Part shown: positions 17,011-25,904 of the stretch, one piece after another
Numbering within the stretch: position 1 is the first letter of the stretch
Layout of the letters: every line of letters begins with the position of its first letter
From: Bacillota bacterium
Lineage (GTDB): Bacteria; Bacillota; UBA4882; UBA8346
Assembly (NCBI GenBank): GCA_023392595.1
Contig: JAEVYU010000002.1
Span: forward strand, 1 to 48,455
Direction of reading: 5' to 3'
Length of the DNA: 48,455 nt
Notes under the pieces: model-generated
The model's database searches: none
Told to the model about the DNA's origin: nothing
Seen by the model: the letters and a program-made list of their open reading frames with translations, nothing else
Made by a program: the position numbers and the translations under genes

Positions 17011-17983
17011 TCTCCCTCCCTGCCAGATGGCAGTGAACCCGCTGGTCGGACCTTAATGAAACCAAGGGTGGTTTTTTCAAAAAACAGCGGGCTACCGCTT
17101 TGGCGCAACGGGGGGCAAAAGGGCAACCGGATTTTTCCTCATGAAGAGGCGGAATCCTGCCGGGAATGTTGGCCAACTTTTGGCCACGTTTTTCCCGACC
17201 GGGAATGGCTCCAAGTAGCCCCTTGGTATATTCATGAACCGGGTGGAAGAATAGATCGGGGACATTGCCTTCTTCAACGATATTCCCGCCATAAATAACG
17301 GCCACCCGGTCACAAAATCCGCTCACGATCCCCAAATCATGGGAAATAAATAAGATCCCAGTCTCCGTCTGCCGGTTGATTTCTTTGAGCAGTTCGATAA
17401 TTTGCGCCTGAATGGTTACGTCCAGCGCAGTGGTGGGTTCGTCGGCAATCATCAGCCCGGGTTGGCAGATAACAGCCATGGCAATCATGGCCCGTTGCCG
17501 CATTCCGCCCGAAAGTTGGTGGGGATAACGGTAATAAAAGTCCTCGGAAGCGGGCAATCCCACTTTCCCCAAAACTCGCAGGACCTCCGCTTTCATTTGT
17601 GAGGCAGGCAATGTAAAGTGATTTTTTAGACTTTCGCCAATCTGTTTCCCGATGGGCAGCAAGGGGTTGAAAGCGGTCATCGGCTCTTGAAACATCATGG
17701 CTATTTCCCGGCCCTGGATTTTTCGCATCTCTTCCCTGGTCAATTTCCTCAAGTCCACCCCGCCATACATAATTTCTCCTGCGCTGATGGAGACTGTTTT
17801 TGGAGGCAACAGCCCGGCAATCGCCAAGGCAGTCAAACTTTTGCCGCATCCCGATTCCCCAATCAGGCCCAGGATTTCACCCCGGTTTATTTGAAATGAG
17901 ATATCATCGACTGCATGAAAGATTTTCTCTCCCATTTGCACGCCGACTGATAAATGATTGACTCGCAACAAAATCTCAGACAT
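16985..17983 (-). CDS. Peptide/nickel ABC transporter ATP-binding protein (OppD/DppD type)
   Basis: 332 residues. Walker A GLIGESGCGKSLTALAI, Q-loop MFQEPMTAFNPLLPIG, signature LSGGMRQRAMIAMAV, Walker B LMIADEPTTALDVT, H-loop FISHDLGIVSG. The C-terminal oligopeptide/dipeptide domain has GCPFAPRCAKAVARC. AAGGGG lies 7 bases before the ATG. It pairs with the neighbouring OppF-type ATPase as a heterodimer. Confidence 0.9.
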   Translation of the reverse strand: MSEILLRVNHLSVGVQMGEKIFHAVDDISFQINRGEILGLIGESGCGKSLTALAIAGLLPPKTVSISAGEIMYGGVDLRKLTREEMRKIQGREIAMMFQEPMTAFNPLLPIGKQIGESLKNHFTLPASQMKAEVLRVLGKVGLPASEDFYYRYPHQLSGGMRQRAMIAMAVICQPGLMIADEPTTALDVTIQAQIIELLKEINRQTETGILFISHDLGIVSGFCDRVAVIYGGNIVEEGNVPDLFFHPVHEYTKGLLGAIPGREKRGQKLANIPGRIPPLHEEKSGCPFAPRCAKAVARCFLKKPPLVSLRSDQRVHCHLAGRESETKYARI

Positions 17984-18030
17984 TAAATTACCCCTTTTTT
18001 GACCTTCACCGTTTGATTCCGGACAACTTT

Positions 18031-18831
18031 TTATCCGTATATTTTCCGGAGCCCTTCGCCGATAAAGTTCAAACCAAGCACGGTGATGACAATCATCAAT
18101 CCCGGCGCCAGGGCATACCAGGGAGCATTAAACAAATAAGCCTGCGCTTCGGAAAGCATCCGCCCCCAGCTGGGATCGGGCGGCTGAATCCCGAACCCCA
18201 AAAAACTCATGACCGCCTCGGCCAAAATCGCATTGGAAAAACCGATGGTAACGGCGGAAAACAACGAAGGATAAATATTGGGCAAAATATGGACAAACAT
18301 AATCCGCAGCGAACTGGCTCCAAAAACCCGGGCGCTTTTCACAAATTCTTCTTCCTTGATCTGCAGGAAACCGCTGCGGGTTATCCGGGCGAAGCTGGGA
18401 ATGAAAATCAATCCCAAGGCCAGCGCCATGGGGTATTTCCCCTGTCCCAAAACGGTAACGAAGACCAGCGCCAGCAAAACTCCGGGAAAGGCCGTCAGGG
18501 CATCGCTCAAACGCATGATGACTTCATCGCTCCATCCGCCGCGATATCCCGCCAAAGCACCCAGGACCACCCCAAATGCGGCACCGAAGCCCACCGTGAA
18601 AAGGGCCACCAAAAAAGTCGTCTTTGCGCCGTCCATAATCCGGCTGAAGATATCCCGGCCGAAATTGTCGGTTCCGCAAAAATGGTGAAATCCGGGGGCT
18701 TGAAACCGTTCCGTGATATTCATTTCATTGGGATTATAGGGGGTATATACAAAGCCGATGACCATCATCAAAATGATGACCGCGCTTAAACCGAAACCTA
18801 TCCTTAAATTCCAATCCAGCCGCTTCTTCAT
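18031..18831 (-). CDS. Peptide/nickel ABC transporter permease (OppC/DppC type)
   Basis: 266 residues with six predicted helices. The N-terminal OppC_N part (FVYTPYNPNEMNITERFQAPGFHHFCGTDNFGRDIFSR) is the family hallmark. The EAA loop is EFVKSARVFGASSLRIMFVHILPN. The start at 18831 (MKKRLDW) has GAGGGG 4 bases upstream; ATG 18846 lies within 5 bp of the previous stop and is less likely. Confidence 0.9.
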   Translation of the reverse strand: MKKRLDWNLRIGFGLSAVIILMMVIGFVYTPYNPNEMNITERFQAPGFHHFCGTDNFGRDIFSRIMDGAKTTFLVALFTVGFGAAFGVVLGALAGYRGGWSDEVIMRLSDALTAFPGVLLALVFVTVLGQGKYPMALALGLIFIPSFARITRSGFLQIKEEEFVKSARVFGASSLRIMFVHILPNIYPSLFSAVTIGFSNAILAEAVMSFLGFGIQPPDPSWGRMLSEAQAYLFNAPWYALAPGLMIVITVLGLNFIGEGLRKIYG

Positions 18832-18850
18832 TTTTCCCCTCACCATTCAT

Positions 18851-19792
18851 TTAGGTTGGCCGAATCCTGGGATCAATGGCCCGGTATAAAAGATCAACCA
18901 AAAAGTTGATCATGACCGTCATGAAAGCCATCATCATCACGATGCTCTGCACCAAAGGAAAATCCCTGGCCGCGATGCCCACTATCAACAGGCTGCCGAT
19001 ACCCGGCACCGCGAAGAGTTGCTCGATGATAATGCTGCCGGCGATAATATCCGCGATAATCATTCCCATCAGAGTAATCACCGGAATCGCGGCATTTTTT
19101 AGCACATGGCGGTAAAGTACGGTGTTTTCTTTGGTGCCTTTGCTATAAGCAGTCCGTACATAGTCCAAATTCATTTGCCCAATCACCGCAACCCGCAAAA
19201 ACTTGACCACAACCGCGCTTTTTGGCAAAGCAATGGACAGAGCCGGCAAAAGCATGTACTTCAAGAACCCGCCGTAATTCTGGTGATAATCAATATAATT
19301 GCCGGGCGCGAACCACTTGAGCAAAATGCCGAAAACCAGCATCAAAAGCATACCCAGAAAAAAAGAAGGCATCGACATACTGATTTGGCCCAACCCATTG
19401 ATGACTGCATCCACGGGCCCGCCTTCCTTTTTAGCTGAATAAACGCCCAGGGGGATCCCAAGAACCGCAATCATCAGGATGGATAGGGCAGTCAACCATA
19501 AAGTAACCGGAATCCGGCTCATGAGTAAATCCTTAACCGGTAAAGAAAACCGGATGGACTGCCCCAAATCCCCCCTGGCGAGACTGGCAATCCAGTGAAT
19601 ATATCGCATCCCGAGAGGGTCGTTAAGCCCCAATTGCTCCCGCAATGCCTCAATCTTTTGCGGTGAGGCCTCAGTGCCCAGCATAATGGTTGCGGGATCC
19701 CCGGGAATCAAATTAAAAGCCAAAAAAGCAATCACCGAGACCAACATCAAAGTTATCAATAATGTAAGCGCTCTGCGTTTCCAATACCGCAT
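18851..19792 (-). CDS. Peptide/nickel ABC transporter permease (OppB/DppB type)
   Basis: 313 residues with six helices. Typical OppB start (RRALTLLITLMLVSVIAFLAFNLIPGDPA) and EAA region (LDYVRTAYSKGTKENTVLYRHVLKNAAIPVI). It forms the membrane channel with the OppC-type protein. The ATG at 19792 is preceded by GAAGGTGA at good spacing; TTG 19807 would contain that site. Confidence 0.9.
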   Translation of the reverse strand: MRYWKRRALTLLITLMLVSVIAFLAFNLIPGDPATIMLGTEASPQKIEALREQLGLNDPLGMRYIHWIASLARGDLGQSIRFSLPVKDLLMSRIPVTLWLTALSILMIAVLGIPLGVYSAKKEGGPVDAVINGLGQISMSMPSFFLGMLLMLVFGILLKWFAPGNYIDYHQNYGGFLKYMLLPALSIALPKSAVVVKFLRVAVIGQMNLDYVRTAYSKGTKENTVLYRHVLKNAAIPVITLMGMIIADIIAGSIIIEQLFAVPGIGSLLIVGIAARDFPLVQSIVMMMAFMTVMINFLVDLLYRAIDPRIRPT

Positions 19793-19818
19793 CCCATTCA
19801 CCTTCAACCGTTCGACAC

Positions 19819-21357
19819 TTATCGGATATAATAAATCGACGCCAAATCCAGTACATAAAGGGGATAGAACTTATAACCGGCGAGGTTCTTTTTCAGCAAT
19901 ACATTTTTCGACGGATCCTGGATAAATACGGAAGCCGCGTCCTGGGTCAAAATCCTTTGCAACTCTTTATAGTACTTTATCTTCAAGGATTCATCCATGG
20001 TATTCACCGCTTTGTCCATGACCAGGTCATACTTGGGATTGTTGTAATTAATGAAATTGGTGGCCTCCTTGGACTGATATCTTCCCAGCAAACTTTGGGG
20101 CGACAACATGGCGGCATCCAAGGCAATCACGGTGGAGTCAAATTGGCGGTTTTTATAAACCTGATCGAGCCACACTCCCCATTCAACCTGTTTAATCGTG
20201 GCTTTGACGTTAATTTTCTTCAACTGCTCCACGATAACCTGGGCCGTATCGACATGGGTCTTATAATTGGCCGGAACCGTAATCGTGGTTTCAAATCCGG
20301 CGGCCAGTCCCGCCTGGCTCAATAATTCCTTGGCCTTCTTAATGTCGGTTTTATAGGTATTTTCCAGACCGGGTTGATAATACTTTTTAAATCCGGGAAA
20401 TACGGCCGAACCCAACCGGGTCCCCTGGCCATAAGTGACCGCATCGATAATCTTTTGGGTATCAACGGCATAACTTAAAGCCTTACGCACCCGGATATCA
20501 TTGTACGGCTTTCTGGCATTATTTAACGCCAGCAACTGCACTAAATTGTAGTTACCCTTGAGTACGTTATAACTCCCGGTGAGTTGTTCGACTTTATCAA
20601 CGGGTATATAGGGTTCCAAATCAATGGTCCCGGCTTTTAGCTGCAAAAAAGCGGCATCTTCGTTGGCAGCCAGCTTAAAGAGGACTTTATCCAAATGCGG
20701 CAGTCCTTTTTGCCAGTATTCGCTGTTTTTGGCCAAGACCACTTGCTGCTGGGGCATATACTCCACAAACTTAAAGGGGCCGGTGCCAACCGGTTTTTTA
20801 TTCTGGTCTTGGTAACCTTGGGGAATAATCGCCACCGTAAAGGAAGGCAACAAATTACTGTCAGGTTTGTTTAGCGTGATGGCAACCGTTACCGGATTCT
20901 TCACCGTGACGGACTTAATATTGGAAAAGACGGGTTGATAAGGCTTCCCGGTATCTTTTCCGGCGGCTTTTTCCAGGGAGTATTTGACATCTTCGGCCGT
21001 TACCCCCTTCCCGTTATGAAACTTGACCCCCGGCCTTAATTGAAAGGTGTATTGTAAAGCATCTTTGGAAATCTGGTAACTGACGGCCAGCGCCGGAATA
21101 AGGTTTCCCTTCTCATCCGGTTTCACCAGCCCTTCAAAAATATTAAAAAGGATCTCCCGGGTAGCTGCGGCGGTTGCCAAATAAGGGTCGAAAAAATCGG
21201 GTTCGGCGGTGATGGACACTACGATGGAACCGCCTTCTCTGATGCCCGGAGATTTGGCCCCGGCGGCCAATCCTGAGTTAAAAAAGATTGCCAGCATCCC
21301 TAAGACTGCTAATATTGCCCAAACCGTCAACTGGTTATGTTTTTGAGCCACAAGCAC
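19819..21357 (-). CDS. Extracellular solute-binding protein family 5 (peptide/nickel importer)
   Basis: 512 residues. A signal peptide (hydrophobic run to GLAAGA, about 33 residues) precedes a full SBP_bac_5 domain: TAEPDFFDPYLATAAATREILFNIFEGLVK, LRPGVKFHNGKGVTAEDVKYSLE, RVRKALSYAVDTQKIIDAV. It captures the ligand for the OppB/C/D/F proteins encoded after it. Start GTG 21357 or 21351 with GAGGAG upstream. The ligand (peptide, nickel chelate or other) cannot be assigned. Confidence 0.92.
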   Translation of the reverse strand: MLVAQKHNQLTVWAILAVLGMLAIFFNSGLAAGAKSPGIREGGSIVVSITAEPDFFDPYLATAAATREILFNIFEGLVKPDEKGNLIPALAVSYQISKDALQYTFQLRPGVKFHNGKGVTAEDVKYSLEKAAGKDTGKPYQPVFSNIKSVTVKNPVTVAITLNKPDSNLLPSFTVAIIPQGYQDQNKKPVGTGPFKFVEYMPQQQVVLAKNSEYWQKGLPHLDKVLFKLAANEDAAFLQLKAGTIDLEPYIPVDKVEQLTGSYNVLKGNYNLVQLLALNNARKPYNDIRVRKALSYAVDTQKIIDAVTYGQGTRLGSAVFPGFKKYYQPGLENTYKTDIKKAKELLSQAGLAAGFETTITVPANYKTHVDTAQVIVEQLKKINVKATIKQVEWGVWLDQVYKNRQFDSTVIALDAAMLSPQSLLGRYQSKEATNFINYNNPKYDLVMDKAVNTMDESLKIKYYKELQRILTQDAASVFIQDPSKNVLLKKNLAGYKFYPLYVLDLASIYYIR

Positions 21358-21384
21358 TCACTCCTCATCATTTAAATAATCCCA

Positions 21385-21424
21385 CATTTCTGATTGCCAA
21401 TTATTTTCGATACGCTCTACTAGT
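21385..21424. repeat. 40-bp dispersed repeat, copy 1
   Basis: Matches 27191-27230 at 37 of 40 positions in the same orientation, ending in GATACGCTCTACTAGT. It lies between the solute-binding protein start and the RNA terminator. Here the left partner arm that makes a hairpin in copy 2 is absent. Confidence 0.7.
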
Positions 21425-21522
21425 GTACCTACCCATTTTTTTACGTGCCCCTATCGGTTATTTTATTTCCCATGGGTACACCCTCTTTCATGAAGAGAAG
21501 AAAGATGGGTTTGTCTTAACTG

Positions 21523-21535
21523 CGGCTTTTAGCCG
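21523..21535. repeat. Small hairpin resembling an IS200/IS605-type end
   Basis: CGGCT-TTT-AGCCG followed by GTGGT. On the opposite strand this reads ACCACCGGCTAAAAGCCG, close to the hairpin at 45353-45375 and to the subterminal hairpins of IS200/IS605-type elements. No transposase is near. Confidence 0.3.
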
Positions 21536-21552
21536 GTGGTCTAAGTTCCCCA

Positions 21553-21587
21553 ATAAAAACAAAAGCCTTCCTGCAGGACAGGAAGGC
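21553..21587 (-). terminator. Intrinsic terminator of the structured RNA
   Basis: GCCTTCCTG (21565-21573) and CAGGAAGGC (21579-21587) form a perfect 9-bp stem with a 5-base loop. On the minus strand it is followed by TTTTGTTTTTATTG, a strong T-tract. Confidence 0.8.
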
Positions 21588-21742
21588 GACACGAATCGAT
21601 AAGGGTACTATCAAACCCAGTTAAGATTGATATCCGATTCTTCTCCCGTCTCAGTCAAATTGATCCAAGCGGAATTCATTAAAAAATAGATACGGTTTCT
21701 AGAATTGTGTAGTCCCCCGTTTTCCAAGGATACTACCAATTT
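21553..21742 (-). ncRNA. Candidate structured RNA (sRNA or cis-regulatory leader), class unknown
   Basis: A consensus promoter (21748-21776) and an intrinsic terminator (21553-21587) bracket about 185 nt with no ORF of note. Within it, GAATCG-GATA pairs with TATC-GATTC (9 bp plus a bulge), enclosing GGGT/ACCC; GTAGT/ACTAC and ACGG/CCGT pairings are possible near the 5' end. No match to 6S, T-box, SAM, TPP, cobalamin, FMN, purine, lysine or Mn motifs was recognised. It could be a free sRNA or an attenuating leader of the importer operon starting 200 bp further on. Confidence 0.5.
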
Positions 21743-21747
21743 GGTAT

Positions 21748-21776
21748 ATTATAGCATAACGGTTTTCAGTTAACAA
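21748..21776 (-). promoter_or_regulatory. Strong promoter of the structured RNA
   Basis: TTGTTA (21771-21776), 17-base spacer, TATAAT (21748-21753), reading leftward. Immediately downstream a palindrome, TACCAA-T-TTGGTA (21734-21746), overlaps the expected transcription start and may be an operator. Confidence 0.7.
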
Positions 21777-21808
21777 GTGCGGACATGTCAAAGCCGGATT
21801 CCATATTT

Positions 21809-21922
21809 TTACTTCCCATTCTTCCAGGTCGTAACGATGGCGCTGGGTGAGGGTTTGTTTGAGGGTGTAGATGTTTCGGAATAAGATTTATCCCATAATG
21901 CTACGTTATTTTTTGTTTTCAT
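21809..21922 (-). CDS. Possible 37-residue ORF or gene relic
   Basis: Starts MKTKNNVALWDKSY and ends IVTTWKNGK. It has no clear ribosome binding site. A second frame through the same DNA is also open and protein-like, suggesting a decayed gene. No family recognised. Confidence 0.2.
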   Translation of the reverse strand: MKTKNNVALWDKSYSETSTPSNKPSPSAIVTTWKNGK

Positions 21923-22980
21923 AGCGCCGCCACTGTTAATCTGAAAGCATTTGTTCAGTCAATGTTATCTCATCCAGTATTTTAGGTTGCCCTTAAAAGC
22001 TATATAAAATCACCAGTTGTCCGCTGCCAAATCCAAAATAGGCTTGACCCTTAAAATATTCCGCTATCCACCCGCATCAATCTCTGTTACAAATCAATCC
22101 GCATTGCCTTTCATTTTCAAATGCCCTCCTCCCCCTCATTACCTTCTATACCCTTTTTCATGCTTTTACGCCCAAACTCCTCACTCCGTCATTTGAGACA
22201 CGACGTCGAAAAGCGCGGCTTTAAAACAGGACGTTTTTAGCCGTCGTTACCGGAAGCCTCATATAATTGCCAGTCGAAAGACCATGGATGGTGAAGACCC
22301 TCTAAACACCCTGGATGAATAAAGGGAGGTTTGGAATCCGTAGGTTCCAACGGCTCTTTGGTTCCTTTCTGGCCGCTCAGGAACTCAGCCGGTGAAATCC
22401 GTGGACCACAATACTGGTCATTCATTTTAGGCGTCATGAATAAAGCAATAACAAAACACCCCGTCCAAATCCCCTTCCCAAATTCTCCAAAAAATTTTTA
22501 GCATTTTTAACCCCCAAAAAACCTCCTCTCGGATGATATTGAAAATTATAAAAAAAATTATTACAATAATATTCATAAAAAAAATACTGCCATTCAATCC
22601 AAACAAAGAAATATATATATCTTTCTAAAACACCCCCTCTGCCCCACATCGCCCCTAAACTCAATCTCCACCGGACTTTAATCCATGGGGACACTCTTGG
22701 GCGAGGCGTTTAGAAAATAAATTTATGGGTTTACTAAATTTTTTTAAAGCCCTATGATTATCTGTTTTTTGCAGCCCTATAATCATGAGGGGTAAGAGGG
22801 TCATGAGGGTGTAAAAATAAAAAGCCGGTTTTATATTCTCCCGGAGTTCTGCGAAGATAAAGCTGCGTGTATAAAAACACGACACCGAGGCATGGAAAGC
22901 CTTTAGAACGTTTTTTAATATACCTAGCCGATAAAACCACCATCAATAATTTTTGCTTCTTTCTCCCGGAAGGAGGGTAG

Positions 22981-23051
22981 CACTCATCGCCCCGCCCTGC
23001 GCACTCGTCGCCCCGTCCTGCGCTCTCATCGCCCTGCGCTCTCATGGCGCC
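22981..23051. repeat. GC-rich short tandem repeat
   Basis: Two 21-bp units (22981-23001, 23002-23022; three mismatches) followed by shortened units sharing CTCATCGCCCTGCG. On the minus strand an open frame reads SAGRGDECAGRGDEC. No gene around it is convincing. Confidence 0.6.
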
Positions 23052-23290
23052 GTCCGTTTTTCCCCTCCATCGACATCCCGGCCTTCGGTTCCGGTCAACC
23101 CCGGTTGTTTTTTCAAAGAAGGCGGCGATTATGGTCCACTGATAAAAAAAACAAAAGCCCACCGGTTCAAATGATGATAGCCACCGCGAAAAAACAAATC
23201 AGTGGAATGAAAGACCTTCCCCCTCATAGGCCAACTCTTAAAACGTAGTCTGTGCAACAAACCTATCGGCCCTCAATTCCAGCAAATTCT

Positions 23291-23338
23291 CTTTCAGGGC
23301 AAGGGTAATAGGCCCAAAACCTACCCTAGCCCTGAAAG
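23291..23338. repeat. Long imperfect hairpin
   Basis: CTTTCAGGGC (23291-23300) pairs with GCCCTGAAAG (23329-23338); inside, AGGGT/ACCCT and AGG/CCT extend the stem. No T-tract follows. It looks like a REP-type or mobile-element palindrome. Confidence 0.5.
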
Positions 23339-23663
23339 GGTATTCGCCTGTTTTTCAGCCATTGACTAAAAACAGCGGCATTACTATAACCATGGCTTAG
23401 GAGGGGCAGGAGGACATAAAAAAAATGAACCAGGATAAAAACAGCCATCGGTTATTTGTTCCTTTTAATCCTGTTAATCCCGTCTCCGTTAACCTTTTGT
23501 TTGTCTACACATCAAAATTTACACGACCCATACTCGAAACGTTGTGTAGGCTTACCGAACTGTCGCGTATGTCTACCCCACCGTCGATTGAGTTCCGCAT
23601 AGGGTTTTAGTGAGCCTCGCAGACCCGGAGATTGGATTTTTAGATTTTAGCCAATCTCCACAC

Positions 23664-24800
23664 TTAAAACCGGATAAAGATTTTCCTCCGGTACATCCAG
23701 TATAAAACCACCCACCCGATAAAAAAGGCGGCCAGCGAAGAAAATAATCCTCCCCATTGCCCAAGCGCCCGGAAATTCCAGCCGAAAAACCTCCCGTAAA
23801 TCTTATTCCAGGGGACTGCATTCACCGCCAAATAAATAAAAATCGAATTCAGCCCAATCACGGTAAATGGAAAGGCCCATTTTTGAAAGCCCCTCACATC
23901 AATCAGCCAGTAAAACAAAGCCAGGATTATAGTGCTCATTCCGCCGGTCACCAAAGTAAACGAACTGGTCCAAATCAACTTACTGATGGGCAATACCAAG
24001 CCCCACAATAAGCCGGCTCCCAGTATCAATAGGCCGGTTAACCCCAAAAAGGCAGCCTTGAAAAATGCGTCCTGCGACGAAAAGCCCGTTTTCCCCCAGT
24101 CTTTTTTCAGCCAAAATCCGGCAAATACGCCTATCTGGCAACTGACAAGGGCCGGAAAGGTGCTTAATAAGCCCTCCACATCCCAGGTGCCGTAATATTT
24201 CCTTCCCGGCAAAAAAAGCTTATCAAAATAATTGGCGAAATTCGCTTCCGGTGGATACCATACCCCGGCCCCATATCCGGGCACGTCCCCGAACTTTAAG
24301 AGCAACCAATAGCCCAAAAGAATTGTCACCGCAATCAAAACCTGATGGCGTTTACCCGCAAAAAGCGTTAAAATAGCCGCCCCGCAGTAGCACAGAGCAA
24401 TTCGCTGCAATATCCCCATCAAACGGACGTTGGTCAACCAACCCTGCAAATTCAGACCGGAATTGCTTAAATATAAACCGCATAAAAAAAGCAAAAAAGT
24501 CCGCCGCAAAATGCGCAGTAAGATTTGAGCGCGCCCCTCGCCCCGCTTCCTATGATTCTCAATGGAGTAAGCGATGGAAACTCCGGTCACAAAAATAAAC
24601 ATCGGATAAATTAAATCATAAAAGGTAAACCCGATCCATTTCGTATGATTCAATTGGGCCGCCATGATCCGGCTTAGGGGAAAGTTAAGGCGGGCGAGGG
24701 CATCGGCGATTTTCTCCCCTCCAATGATCCAAAACATATTCAAGCCGCGCAACGCGTCTAAAGAGGCTAAACGCTTTCCGTTAAATTGCTGGTTTTTCAT
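23664..24800 (-). CDS. HGSNAT/NagX-like membrane acyltransferase (COG4299, DUF5009)
   Basis: 378 residues with about 10 transmembrane helices. The N-terminal signature RLASLDALRGLNMFWIIGGE and the segment NHTKWIGFTFYDLIYPMFIFVTGVSIAYS match heparan-alpha-glucosaminide N-acetyltransferase relatives, including the His thought to accept acetyl from acetyl-CoA on the inner face. In bacteria the substrate is taken to be an amino sugar from wall or glycan turnover. Its start overlaps the stop of the upstream membrane-protein gene (ATGA), so the two are co-translated. Confidence 0.88.
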   Translation of the reverse strand: MKNQQFNGKRLASLDALRGLNMFWIIGGEKIADALARLNFPLSRIMAAQLNHTKWIGFTFYDLIYPMFIFVTGVSIAYSIENHRKRGEGRAQILLRILRRTFLLFLCGLYLSNSGLNLQGWLTNVRLMGILQRIALCYCGAAILTLFAGKRHQVLIAVTILLGYWLLLKFGDVPGYGAGVWYPPEANFANYFDKLFLPGRKYYGTWDVEGLLSTFPALVSCQIGVFAGFWLKKDWGKTGFSSQDAFFKAAFLGLTGLLILGAGLLWGLVLPISKLIWTSSFTLVTGGMSTIILALFYWLIDVRGFQKWAFPFTVIGLNSIFIYLAVNAVPWNKIYGRFFGWNFRALGQWGGLFSSLAAFFIGWVVLYWMYRRKIFIRF

Positions 24801-25255
24801 CGATTTAAACTACTCAAATAAAGGGCCAACCCAAAATGAATCGCTAAGGAAACCAAAAAGGTCCCGGTATAATTCCAATGATGATAAACCAACATCCGGT
24901 TCCAAATCTGAACAAAATGGACGGCCACAGCCAGCGTAGGGAGAAGAAAAATCATCAGCACCCGAAGAAAAGAATTTTGATAGCGGATAAAAAAATGAGC
25001 AAAAAAGATCTCCGCCGGGGTCCAGGCAGCTGAAAGAATTATGGGAATCCGCCCCAGATAGAAAAAATCCACTTTACGGAAAACCCACAAACCCAACCAG
25101 TTTTGCATCACTAACAAAAGAATAATCGCAACACCCAGCCCGCTTATAAGTCCGAACAGGCTCCATCTTTTGACTTCCCGCCAAGGAACGGTGAGAAGCA
25201 TCAATATGAATGCTCCGCTGAAAGTGATTAGCCCCATGAAATATTCGAAATGCAC
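24797..25255 (-). CDS. Small membrane protein, CBO0543-like
   Basis: 152 residues with four or five hydrophobic segments and a Trp/Tyr-rich end. It resembles the CBO0543 family of Firmicutes membrane proteins of unknown function (VPWREVKRWSLFGLISGLGV). GTG 25255 has GGGAGG 7 bases upstream. Coupling with the acyltransferase after it suggests a shared envelope role. Confidence 0.65.
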   Translation of the reverse strand: MHFEYFMGLITFSGAFILMLLTVPWREVKRWSLFGLISGLGVAIILLLVMQNWLGLWVFRKVDFFYLGRIPIILSAAWTPAEIFFAHFFIRYQNSFLRVLMIFLLPTLAVAVHFVQIWNRMLVYHHWNYTGTFLVSLAIHFGLALYLSSLNR

Positions 25256-25410
25256 TCCGGTACCTCCCTATCGGTATTCGTTCCTTTATGGTTTTCCACC
25301 GTAAGATACCCGACCCGCCGCTAAACATGATCGCCTTGAAGTCAATTTCCAATCTAAATTTAGCTTCATTTTTGGTCCGCTTACCCTTTGGGCGGTAATT
25401 TATCGGATCA

Positions 25411-25439
25411 TTGATTAATTCTCAAATTTAGGTTATAAT
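25411..25439 (+). promoter_or_regulatory. Promoter of the two small membrane-protein genes
   Basis: TTGATT (25411-25416), 17-base spacer, TATAAT (25434-25439). Expected transcription start is about 30 bp before the TTG start at 25477. Confidence 0.65.
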
Positions 25440-25476
25440 AATGCGTCCAATAAACAAACGTAAGGAGGGATCATAA

Positions 25477-25887
25477 TTGCAAACTTTATTCAAAAACAGA
25501 TTGGTTTTTTTGATGCTGATTGTGGTAACCGTGCTTTTTATGATCCTGTCGACTTACAATTTATCTTTGGCTGTAAAAGAACAGCTCAGCCCGATTTCAT
25601 CCAATATATGGACTTTATCGGTGAAAGATATTTCGAACTCGGTGATTTCCCTAAACAAAAATCATCCGGTGTTCACGGTATTTTTCCAATGGTTCCGGAT
25701 CCTATTTTCTAAATTAAGCTTGTTTTCCCATTTGGACGTAAGGCCGGATGTGTTGTTACGGTATGTCTCTACCATTCATTTTCAGATTACGCTTCTATTT
25801 TTTACAATTTTTTATCAACTGGCCCGGACCAGTTCGGAAACTTCAGCCCCCTATATTTTTGGATTGACATCTACGCAGTCCATTTAA
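25477..25887 (+). CDS. Hypothetical membrane protein, 136 residues
   Basis: Two clear hydrophobic helices (residues 8-32 and about 98-118) with an amphipathic middle. TTG start with TAAGGAGGGA 6-8 bases upstream and a good promoter make it a firm gene. No family recognised. Followed after 17 bp by a second small membrane protein, probably in the same operon. Confidence 0.7.
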   Translation: MQTLFKNRLVFLMLIVVTVLFMILSTYNLSLAVKEQLSPISSNIWTLSVKDISNSVISLNKNHPVFTVFFQWFRILFSKLSLFSHLDVRPDVLLRYVSTIHFQITLLFFTIFYQLARTSSETSAPYIFGLTSTQSI

Positions 25888-25904
25888 ATATAGGAGGGTT
25901 CATC

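Larger units (their letters stand above)
21923..23663. other. 1.7-kb decayed, gene-poor region
   Basis: No ORF here has both a ribosome binding site and a recognisable family. It holds a low-complexity AT-rich stretch (about 22540-22625), a GC-rich short tandem repeat (22981-23051), an imperfect long hairpin (23291-23338) and short open frames on both strands. Base composition swings sharply, as in old mobile-element remains. Confidence 0.55.

Noticed and set aside
21553..21742. T-box, 6S RNA, TPP, SAM or cobalamin element
   Set aside because: The conserved core motifs of these classes are absent and the 5' and 3' ends do not pair as in 6S RNA.
22237..22437. 66-codon minus-strand ORF (begins MTPKMNDQYCG)
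   Set aside because: There is no ribosome binding site and no recognised family. The composition is plausible but not enough for a call.
22434..22694. 86-codon minus-strand ORF rich in Tyr, Phe and Asn
   Set aside because: It reads through an AT-rich low-complexity stretch and has no start signal or family.
22981..23051. CRISPR array
   Set aside because: The units are directly adjacent with no spacers and drift in length; no cas genes are present.
22758..23162. 134-codon minus-strand ORF containing SAGRGDEC repeats
   Set aside because: It spans a short tandem repeat and a compositionally odd region, has no ribosome binding site and no family; the frame is probably open by chance.
23505..23600. 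31-codon minus-strand ORF (begins MRNSIDGGVDIRD)
   Set aside because: It looks protein-like, but the only GAGG is about 14 bases from the ATG and it sits in decayed DNA.
23425..23610. 61-codon plus-strand ORF with a nearby AGGAGG
   Set aside because: The spacing is too long and the product has low-complexity PFNPVNPVSV sequence typical of non-coding decay.
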